A DNA stretch of 64,000 nucleotides from Chitinophagaceae bacterium (GTDB lineage Bacteria > Bacteroidota > Bacteroidia > Chitinophagales > Chitinophagaceae). The stretch covers positions 1 through 64,000 of the forward strand of contig JAICXX010000014.1 of the NCBI GenBank assembly GCA_025934485.1. Reading direction: 5' to 3'. Position 1 is the first letter of the stretch, and each line of letters starts with the position of its first letter. The notes under the pieces were generated by a model. It made no database searches and was not told the DNA's origin. It worked only from the letters and a program-made list of their open reading frames with translations. The position numbers and the translations under genes were made by a program. This document shows positions 15,281 to 22,028 of this stretch, piece by piece.

Positions 15281-15973
15281 TTAGGCTGGACGGGAGATCT
15301 TTTCTGCATATTGCCAGGCTTTTTTAGGGTCCTTGTCAATAATGCTTTGTAACAATTGTTCGTGCAGGTGCTGGGATGCCACGAACCGGTCCGTGGTAAG
15401 ATAGGTCTGGCGGAAATGGCGGCCCATTTGTTCGGCCACGGTTCGATACAGATCCGCGAGGATATCGTTGCGGGCGGCAACGGCCATGGCTACGTGAAAA
15501 CGGATATCGACGGCGATGGCTTCCTGGGTATCGCCGTTGCGCGCGGCGCTTTTGCGCTCGTCCAGCAGGGACTGCATTTTGGTGATGTCCTTGCGGGTCC
15601 GGAGCAGGGCGGCCTTTTCGGCGATCTTCATTTCGAGCAGCTGCCGGACCTCGTCCAGATCGTCGGCGGAAGCGCGCTTCAATCGCTGGGGCAGCGGTTC
15701 GGCGATGCCGCGTTGTGCTTCCACCATGGTTCCGGAGCCCTGCCGGACGGTCACCAGACCGGTGTTGGCGAGGATGCGGATGGCTTCACGGATGGTGCTG
15801 CGGCCGACGCCGAATTGCGCCATCAGTTCGGGTTCCGAGGGCAGCTTGTCGCCGGCCTGGTAGGCGCCGAGGGAGAGCTGTCGCTGCAGGCGGCCGACGA
15901 CGGCGTCGGCGAGCGAATGACGGGGAAGGGGTGTTGAAGGGGATTTTTTCATCTCATGATTTGGCTTTTTCAT
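15281..15973 (-). CDS. GntR family transcriptional regulator, FadR subfamily
   Basis: This 230-residue protein has an N-terminal winged helix (LPSEPELMAQFGVGRSTIREA at about residues 44-64). The C-terminal all-helical FCD ligand domain follows, with the metal-binding pattern DIRFHVAMAVAARND and a late HLHEQLLQSI. It binds DNA as a dimer and is released by a small carboxylate-type ligand in known members. It precedes the MFS exporter, so it probably regulates it and itself. The start at ATG 15973 lies next to an inverted repeat that could be its operator. Confidence 0.9.
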   Translation of the reverse strand: MKKPNHEMKKSPSTPLPRHSLADAVVGRLQRQLSLGAYQAGDKLPSEPELMAQFGVGRSTIREAIRILANTGLVTVRQGSGTMVEAQRGIAEPLPQRLKRASADDLDEVRQLLEMKIAEKAALLRTRKDITKMQSLLDERKSAARNGDTQEAIAVDIRFHVAMAVAARNDILADLYRTVAEQMGRHFRQTYLTTDRFVASQHLHEQLLQSIIDKDPKKAWQYAEKISRPA

Positions 15974-15977
15974 CGTA

Positions 15978-15988
15978 TCATCTGATGA
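15978..15988. promoter_or_regulatory. inverted repeat upstream of the FadR-type regulator, candidate operator
   Basis: TCATC-T-GATGA lies five bases upstream of the regulator's start codon. The position fits autoregulation, but the repeat is short and could be chance. Confidence 0.3.
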
Positions 15989-16040
15989 CTTGAGAACAAA
16001 AATAGAAAAAAAGGTCGTTAGATCGGAAAATTTTTTTCCT

Positions 16041-16125
16041 GAGCCGCCGCGGGCGGCTCGTCCGAAGGACAGACATTAACGTTTTGCCGGGGATGTACTA
16101 ATTTTCCGGGCAGGACATCCCCGGC
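16041..16125. repeat. structured intergenic repeat, copy 2, plus 11-base inverted repeat
   Basis: This stretch holds a hairpin GAGCCGCC-GCG-GGCGGCTC (16041-16059) and then AAGGACAGACATTAAC (16065-16080), identical to 4195-4210. A perfect inverted repeat GCCGGGGATGT/ACATCCCCGGC (16086-16096 and 16115-16125) with an 18-base loop follows. No T-tract follows the last stem in either direction that would make a clear terminator. Confidence 0.5.
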
Positions 16126-16128
16126 ATA

Positions 16129-16596
16129 TTACCGGTTCAGACGGTACAGAACATAGAGCGAGTGGAGCATGGGGGAGAGATAGCATTCGCCCTGGAGGAG
16201 ACGATACCAGGCGGTGCGGATCTCGTCCGCACCTTCGTGTTTGTGGATGCAGGCGTCGATCCCGTCGCCGATCTTGCTGATGAGGACGGGGTCATAGTCT
16301 TCGGTATAGATCATGATCCGCGCGCCGGGATATTTCGCTTTTAGTTCCGCCGCGGGAAGCAGATAGCCGTCGGTGGAATGGGCTTCGCCAGATCCGAGGA
16401 AGCCTTCTTCGCCAGATCCGAGGATGATGAGATCGTAGGACCGCTTTTGGGATTCGGAAGAAGAAAGGGCGGTGAGTACATGGTCGGCGTGGTCTATTTG
16501 TACAGCCGGGTGCACAGAACGAAGCGTTTCCCGGAGGCCGACGACGATGAGCGGCATTTCATCAATTATAAGGACGGAATTGAATGTTAGTGACAT
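16129..16596 (-). CDS. stand-alone response-regulator receiver-like protein without the phospho-acceptor Asp
   Basis: This 155-residue protein is read from ATG 16596; the upstream extension in the track overlaps the divergent dehydrogenase gene. It looks like a NarL/FixJ-type receiver: SVLIIDEMPLIVVGLRETL gives the acidic pocket, MIYTED the conserved Thr, and ACIHKHEG the Lys. The phospho-acceptor strand reads YDLIILGSGEEG, where an Asp would be expected at the Gly. There is no output helix-turn-helix; the protein stops shortly after the receiver. A short duplication (LGSGE twice) follows the lost site. It may be a pseudo-receiver that works by protein contact, or a decaying gene. Confidence 0.7.
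   Translation of the reverse strand: MSLTFNSVLIIDEMPLIVVGLRETLRSVHPAVQIDHADHVLTALSSSESQKRSYDLIILGSGEEGFLGSGEAHSTDGYLLPAAELKAKYPGARIMIYTEDYDPVLISKIGDGIDACIHKHEGADEIRTAWYRLLQGECYLSPMLHSLYVLYRLNR
16383..16424. repeat. 24-base-offset direct duplication in the receiver-like gene
   Basis: CTTCGCCAGATCCGAGGA occurs twice (16383-16400 and 16407-16424), in frame, encoding the repeated LGSGE motif. It looks like a recent slippage-type duplication. Confidence 0.75.
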
Positions 16597-16647
16597 CTGT
16601 TGCAAAGGTCTATAAAAATACGGGAAGCATCGGTATGTGTTTACCTG

Positions 16648-16655
16648 TATATTTG
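16648..16655 (+). promoter_or_regulatory. -7 box for the GAPDH/Epd-like operon
   Basis: TATATTTG is an exact consensus match located 29 bases before the ATG at 16685, giving a short leader. Confidence 0.5.
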
Positions 16656-16684
16656 CTCCTCTAATCATACTAGTTGCTATAATT

Positions 16685-17689
16685 ATGCGGATTGCGATCA
16701 ATGGAATGGGCCGGATCGGCCGGTTGCTGGCGAGGCGGTTGCTTTCGCTGGAGGGCATCGAACTGGTAGCCGTCAATGACATTATGGAGCCCGAGAACCT
16801 GGCGTATCTGTTGCGGTATGATTCCGTATACGGAACGCTGCCTATGTCTTTGTCTTACATCGACGGACAGATAATGGTGGGGGAGAAGCGTTTCGCGGTC
16901 TTTCAGCAAGGGGACCCGGTGAAGCTGCCCTGGGCGGAACTGGAAGTGGACATCGTGCTGGAATGTTCCGGCAGTTTTACGCACACATCGTCTTCTGGTC
17001 CGGCGGCGGCCATTCATCTTCGTGCAGGTGCGCGGAAGGTATTGTTGTCGACCACGGGATCGCCGGATCTGCCGTTGTTGATCTATGGGTTCAACAACCA
17101 TTTGCTGACACCGGCCGTGGATATCGTGGCGCCGGGTGGATGTATGACCAACTGTTCGACGCATGTGCTGAAGCTGTTGGATCAGCCCGGCATCGAGTCG
17201 GCGCAGGTGAATATCCTGCATTCCTATACCTCCCGGCAGGAACTGGTGGATGCGCCGCACGCGCCATACCGGCGGGGCCGTGCGGCAGCGGAGTCGATCA
17301 TACCGGTGGAGATCGATCTGGCGGGTTCGCTGGAACGGTTGTTGCCGGCGCTAAAGGGCAGGATCGCGACAGTGTCGACGCGGGTGCCGGTGGCTAATGG
17401 GGCCATGGCGGATTTTACCGTCCAGTTGCAAACGTCCGTGACGGCGGGGGATGTGAATGCGCTGTTCCGCCAGGCTGCGGAGCGGGAATACAAGGGTATC
17501 CTGGAGTATACCGAGGAGCCGTTGGTATCGCTGGACATCAAGGGGAACACGCATTCGTGTGTCGTCGACGGAACATTGACGTCTGTGGTTGGACGTCAGT
17601 TGAAACTGATCGCCTGGTTCGATAACGAATATGGGTATACGAGCCGGATGATCGATTGGCTTTTTTACTGGAAAAAATTGATTATATGA
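16685..17689 (+). CDS. glyceraldehyde-3-phosphate or erythrose-4-phosphate dehydrogenase-like protein
   Basis: This 334-residue protein is read from ATG 16685. The NAD-binding start MRIAINGMGRIGRLLARR and the active-site Cys in GGCMTNCSTH are clear, as is the end WFDNEYGYTSRMID. Two regions depart from ordinary GAPDH: the usual SCTTN is CMTN, and the phosphate-binding STGAAKAV stretch is replaced by SIIPVEIDLAGSLERLL. The latter recalls erythrose-4-phosphate dehydrogenase (Epd), as does LVDAPHAPYRRGRAAAESII. It may thus oxidise a sugar phosphate other than glyceraldehyde 3-phosphate. Its stop overlaps the next gene's ATG, so the two are translationally coupled. Confidence 0.85.
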   Translation: MRIAINGMGRIGRLLARRLLSLEGIELVAVNDIMEPENLAYLLRYDSVYGTLPMSLSYIDGQIMVGEKRFAVFQQGDPVKLPWAELEVDIVLECSGSFTHTSSSGPAAAIHLRAGARKVLLSTTGSPDLPLLIYGFNNHLLTPAVDIVAPGGCMTNCSTHVLKLLDQPGIESAQVNILHSYTSRQELVDAPHAPYRRGRAAAESIIPVEIDLAGSLERLLPALKGRIATVSTRVPVANGAMADFTVQLQTSVTAGDVNALFRQAAEREYKGILEYTEEPLVSLDIKGNTHSCVVDGTLTSVVGRQLKLIAWFDNEYGYTSRMIDWLFYWKKLII

Positions 17690-18489
17690 CGCTATCATTG
17701 ACGGGGAGAACGGCTCTAGTTACCGGTGCCAGCAAGGGGATCGGAGCGGCGGCGGCGTTGTCGCTGTCGGAGGCGCGGGCTAAAGTGGCTATTTGCGCAC
17801 GTGATGCCGCGGAGCTGCAAAAGACGGCTGCGGAGATCGAGGGTAAGACCGGACATCGGGTTTTGGCTATACCCGCCGATGTGACCTCGGCGAGCGATGT
17901 GGAGCGGCTGATGGCGGAGGTTCAGTCTGCATTGGGTGGTGTCGACATTCTTGTGAACAATGCCGGGGGGGTGGGGCAAGTAGGCCCTTTTGAAGAAATA
18001 CCCACGGAAATTTACGGAGAGTTGTATGAGCTGAATGTCATATCTATGATAAGGTTCGTGAAGGCGGTGGTGCCGGCGATGAAGGCCAAACGGTGGGGGC
18101 GCATCATCAATGTTTCTTCGGAGAACGGGTTACAGCCCGATCCGGATATGACGCCCTATAATCTTACGAAGGCCGCCATCATCAATTTGAGCAAGAGTCT
18201 TTCCCGATCGCTGGGTGCGTACAATATCCTGGTGAATACGGTATCGCCGGCTTTTATCTATACGCCGCTGGTCGCCGACATGCTCAAGGACATTGCGGCC
18301 AGGACGGGTAAGACGGCGGAACAGGCCTTGCAGGATTTCCTGGAGCAGAAGCGGCCGAATATCGAGCTAAAGCGACCGGGGAAGATCGAAGAGGTGGGCG
18401 CCGCTATAGCTTTTCTTGCTTCGGAACAGGCCTCATTTATCACCGGCACCAATCTGCGCGTCGACGGCGGGTCGGTGGCTTCCATTTAA
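17686..18489 (+). CDS. short-chain dehydrogenase/reductase (SDR)
   Basis: This 267-residue classical SDR has the cofactor motif TGASKGIG (about residues 13-20), NNAGG, the catalytic Ser in NVSSENG and Tyr/Lys in YNLTK. It ends with the usual GTNLRVDGGSVASI. It reduces or oxidises a carbonyl/alcohol with NAD(P)H; the substrate is unknown. The start overlaps the upstream dehydrogenase stop (ATGA), and the DUF5009 gene follows after nine bases. The three-gene operon may handle one sugar-derived metabolite, but the sequence does not say which. Confidence 0.9.
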   Translation: MTLSLTGRTALVTGASKGIGAAAALSLSEARAKVAICARDAAELQKTAAEIEGKTGHRVLAIPADVTSASDVERLMAEVQSALGGVDILVNNAGGVGQVGPFEEIPTEIYGELYELNVISMIRFVKAVVPAMKAKRWGRIINVSSENGLQPDPDMTPYNLTKAAIINLSKSLSRSLGAYNILVNTVSPAFIYTPLVADMLKDIAARTGKTAEQALQDFLEQKRPNIELKRPGKIEEVGAAIAFLASEQASFITGTNLRVDGGSVASI

Positions 18490-18498
18490 TCACTCACA

Positions 18499-19707
18499 AT
18501 GACCATAACCACCGCCACTGCTCCCCGCAAGCGTTTGGCATCCATAGACGCTTTCCGGGCCCTGACCATGTTCTTCATGATCTTTGTCAACGATCTTGTT
18601 CTCGACATCCGTATCCCCGATTGGCTAGAGCATGCGAGAGAGGGGGAAGACAGGCTGGGTTTTGCGGATACGATCTTTCCCGCATTCCTTTTTATTGTCG
18701 GGCTTTCGATCCCGCTGGCCATGCGGTATGGCCAGCAGCGGGGTTTCTCTAAAGGAAGGACGGTGTGGAATATCCTGCGCCGGAGTTTTGCACTGGTGGT
18801 GATGGGCTTTTTCCTTGTCAATTATGAAGAATTCGTCACTCCGGCCCCGGGGTTCGTCGGGCAGTTCGGTTTTTTGCTGATCATCACACTGGCGTTCTTT
18901 TTTATCTGGCTGGTCTATCCCGAGACATGGCCGGTGTGGAAGCGGTGGCTTTTCCGCGGTGTGGGTATTGTGGCACTGGTATGGATGGCTTGTGTCTTCC
19001 AGGGTGGTACACCTGCGCATCCCATGGCGCTGGGGCCGCATTGGTGGGGTATCCTGGGGTTGATCGGCTGGGCGTATCTCAGCTGTGCGCTATTGTACTT
19101 TCTTGCAGGCGATCGCTTGTGGCTGCTGGGTTTATTCGCCTTGTATTTTCTCTGTGTGTCGATCGCCGCGTGTTCGAGTCTGGGTGATGATTTGCCTTTA
19201 CGTTGGTTTACGCTGGGTGGAAGCGGCGGGCTAAGTGCGTTTACGATGGTGGGCCTGATGACGACGGTGTATTACCGGAGGATGATGGAGAAGGGTAAGA
19301 CGGTTCGGGCTCTCGGGGTGCTGGCGGCATTGGTGCCGGTGCTGCTGGTAGCGGGATTCCTGCTCAGGCCGTTGAAAGGAATCTCCAAGCTCGAGGACTC
19401 GCCTTCGTGGATACTGATCTGTACGGGGATCAGCATCGGTTGTACGGTGATCCTGGCGTATGTCGTGGACTTGAAGAACAAACAAGGCTGGTACCGGTTG
19501 CTACGGCCGGCCGGTACGATCACGCTGACGTGTTATCTCCTGCCTGATATTCATTTTGCCATCCTCAAACTGCTCGGCGAATCGTGGCGGATACCGGAAG
19601 CTTTGCGCACCGGCTGGATCGGCGTGGGCAAATCGCTGGTGTTTGCTTTCCTTATCGTCTTACTCACCGGAGTGCTCGAGCGGAAGAAGATACGGTTGTC
19701 GGTTTAA
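18499..19707 (+). CDS. DUF5009 / heparan-alpha-glucosaminide acetyltransferase-like membrane protein
   Basis: This 402-residue integral membrane protein has about ten hydrophobic segments. The N-terminal signature RLASIDAFRALTMFFMIFVN is followed by FADTIFPAFLFIVGLSIPLA, the features of the NagX/HGSNAT-like family. Relatives are proposed to move acetyl groups across the membrane onto amino sugars. It is the last gene of the operon with the dehydrogenase and the SDR. Its stop TAA and the convergent GH3 gene's stop share the four bases TTAA. Confidence 0.85.
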   Translation: MTITTATAPRKRLASIDAFRALTMFFMIFVNDLVLDIRIPDWLEHAREGEDRLGFADTIFPAFLFIVGLSIPLAMRYGQQRGFSKGRTVWNILRRSFALVVMGFFLVNYEEFVTPAPGFVGQFGFLLIITLAFFFIWLVYPETWPVWKRWLFRGVGIVALVWMACVFQGGTPAHPMALGPHWWGILGLIGWAYLSCALLYFLAGDRLWLLGLFALYFLCVSIAACSSLGDDLPLRWFTLGGSGGLSAFTMVGLMTTVYYRRMMEKGKTVRALGVLAALVPVLLVAGFLLRPLKGISKLEDSPSWILICTGISIGCTVILAYVVDLKNKQGWYRLLRPAGTITLTCYLLPDIHFAILKLLGESWRIPEALRTGWIGVGKSLVFAFLIVLLTGVLERKKIRLSV

Positions 19708-21881
19708 GGGGTGACCGAGAATTCTGCGGTTGTCTTCGAGTCGCGCGAATTACTTCCCAGGATCAGCTTGTATTTGCCCGGATAGAGCTTCCATTTTCCG
19801 GCATCGAGATCCCATTTCCGCAAATCGTTAACCGGGATAGACATACGCACGTCTACTCGATGATCCGGCAGCAGATCCTTTATGCGATAGAAAGCTTTTA
19901 ATTCTCGAACGGGCATGCGCGGGCCTGCGGGATATTCGATATATGCCTGGACCACTTCGTCTGCGGTCACCGCGCCCTGGTCGAAGTTGCTAACCGACAC
20001 GACAAAGGAGATGGCTTCGCCCGCCTTATATGATTTTTTAGGTGCATCGAGCATCTTGTAGGAGAAATTCGTATAGCTCAATCCAAAACCAAACGGGTAT
20101 TGAACAGGGCCGTTGTAGTAACGGTACGTGCGTCCCTTCATGCTGTAGTCCCGGTATGGGGGAAGGTCGCCGGTTGACCGGTAGAAGGTCACGGGTAAAT
20201 GACCCGAGGGCGAGATCTTGCCGAAGAGGATATCGGCCAGGGCGTTGCCGCCTTGTTCGCCGGGGTACCAGGCGAGGAGGATAGCGTCGGCATAGGGGGC
20301 GATGGGCGTGACGTCGACGGCGCTGCCGGCGGTCACAACGACGATGAGGGGTTTATTACCGATGGCCTTACGCAGCGCTTTGATATAAGCGATATGGGCG
20401 TAAGGGAGGCTGAGATCGGCGCGGTCGCCGCCATGGGGTGCGAGAAAGGCGTCGCCTTCTTCGCCTTCCATTACGGGGGTCAGACCGATCACGGCGATGG
20501 TAGCCTGGCAGTTTGATGCGGCCCAGGTGCCACCGAAATGGACAGAGTCTTTATAGTCGCAGCCCTGGTCGTATTCGACGTGCATCGCGGGGCCGGCGGC
20601 GGCGGTTATGCCTTCCAGGAAGGTGACCATATGGGAGGATACCCCGTGGTAGTTGCCGGAAAGGGCATCGAAGTTGAAAGCGTTGGGACCGACGATCATC
20701 AACGAGGCGAGCGAGGTCTTGCGGAGAGGGAGGACATTGTTTTCGTTCTTGAGAAGGACGATGCTTTCGGCGGCCATTTGCCGGGCGAGGTCGGTATGGT
20801 AGGCGTTATGAACGCTATCCGCACCATAGCCGCTAAAGGGAACCGCGCTTTTATCATCGAAGAACCCCAGTTTCATCTGTGTGCGGAGGAGCGCGGCCAG
20901 GGCGGAGTCGACCTGTGTTTTGGTGAGCAGGCCGGCATTTATCGCTTTCAGTACGTCGTCCTGCAGGATGTCCGAGCAGTCGAGGTCTACGCCGGCTTTG
21001 ATGGCTGCGGCAGCGGTGGCAACAGGTCCGGGAAGGGACTTATGCCGTTCGAAGATGTCATCAAGTGCGCCACAATCAGTTACTACATGTCCCTTGAAAT
21101 GCCATTCTTCGCGGAGAATGCGGTGGAGGAGTGTGGGGCCGGAGCAGCAGGGTTCGCCGTTTACGTTGTTGTAGGCGCACATTACGGATTCCACGCCCGA
21201 GTCCACCAGCTGTTTAAATGCGTAGAGGTAGGTCTCGCGGAGGTCTTTCTGGTCTACGATGGCATCGAAGGTGTGACGGTCCGCTTCGGGGCCGCTGTGA
21301 ACGGCAAAGTGTTTGGCGCAGGCGGAGGCTTTGAGGTAATGGGGGTCGTTACCCTGGACGCCATGGACGAACGCGGTGCCCATGGTAGCCGTCAGGTAGG
21401 GGTCCTCGCCATAGGTCTCCTGGCCACGGCCCCAGCGGGGGTCGCGGAAGATGTTGATATTGGGTGACCAGAAGGTAAGGCCCATGTATTGTTCATGCCG
21501 GCCGGCGGCGGTGGAGAGGTTGTATTTGGCGCGGGCTTCCGTGGAGATCGCATCGCCGATCTGGCGGAGCAGGCTGTTATCGAAGGACGCTGCCATGCCG
21601 ATGGCCTGTGGGAAGACGGTTGCCTCGCCGGCGCGGGCCACGCCGTGCAACCCTTCGTTCCACCAGTTGTAGGCGGGGATGGAAAGCCGGTCGACGGCTT
21701 TGCTGCGATAGCCTAATAAAGACACTTTTTCTTCCAGGGTAAGGCGGGACAGGAGGTCGTCCACCCGCGCATCCATGGAAAGGGTGGAATTGCGAAAGGG
21801 AAGCGTTTGTGCATGGGCGATAGTGATCAGCAGGACTGCGGGCAGTAAGAGAAATCTGTTAATTGAAAGGTAGCGATGCAT
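19704..21881 (-). CDS. secreted GH3 family beta-glucosidase/beta-xylosidase
   Basis: About 725 residues are read from ATG 21881; an upstream ATG at 21908 is possible but would place charged residues before the signal peptide (LSINRFLLLPAVLLITIAHA). The GH3 barrel shows NWWNEGLHGVAR, RDPRWGRGQETYGEDPYLT, KHFAVHSGPE and the nucleophile Asp in VVTDCGALDDIF. The alpha/beta sandwich (AIVVVTAGSAVDV-like segment, AWYPGEQGGNALADILFG) and a C-terminal fibronectin-like domain follow. These residues are typical of xylan 1,4-beta-xylosidases in the family. It lies outside the xylan locus but is a paralogue of the GH3 at 45402. Periplasmic, probably acting on oligosaccharides. Confidence 0.92.
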   Translation of the reverse strand: MHRYLSINRFLLLPAVLLITIAHAQTLPFRNSTLSMDARVDDLLSRLTLEEKVSLLGYRSKAVDRLSIPAYNWWNEGLHGVARAGEATVFPQAIGMAASFDNSLLRQIGDAISTEARAKYNLSTAAGRHEQYMGLTFWSPNINIFRDPRWGRGQETYGEDPYLTATMGTAFVHGVQGNDPHYLKASACAKHFAVHSGPEADRHTFDAIVDQKDLRETYLYAFKQLVDSGVESVMCAYNNVNGEPCCSGPTLLHRILREEWHFKGHVVTDCGALDDIFERHKSLPGPVATAAAAIKAGVDLDCSDILQDDVLKAINAGLLTKTQVDSALAALLRTQMKLGFFDDKSAVPFSGYGADSVHNAYHTDLARQMAAESIVLLKNENNVLPLRKTSLASLMIVGPNAFNFDALSGNYHGVSSHMVTFLEGITAAAGPAMHVEYDQGCDYKDSVHFGGTWAASNCQATIAVIGLTPVMEGEEGDAFLAPHGGDRADLSLPYAHIAYIKALRKAIGNKPLIVVVTAGSAVDVTPIAPYADAILLAWYPGEQGGNALADILFGKISPSGHLPVTFYRSTGDLPPYRDYSMKGRTYRYYNGPVQYPFGFGLSYTNFSYKMLDAPKKSYKAGEAISFVVSVSNFDQGAVTADEVVQAYIEYPAGPRMPVRELKAFYRIKDLLPDHRVDVRMSIPVNDLRKWDLDAGKWKLYPGKYKLILGSNSRDSKTTAEFSVTP

Positions 21882-22028
21882 ACGGGGGGTAAGATAAATG
21901 AAAATCATTAGATGGTCGTCAAATTATTACGATGAGGCATTGATCTTTCTCGTAGGATTTTGTTAAAATCCGCTACAGGCTTGCATTTCCGAAGGCTTTT
22001 GATAGTTTTGTCTTCCAAACCCTATGAT

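Noticed and set aside
20538-21467. 309-residue plus-strand ORF
   Set aside because: It is antisense to the GH3 gene; no family motif and low-complexity Gly/Val-rich translation typical of GC-rich shadows.
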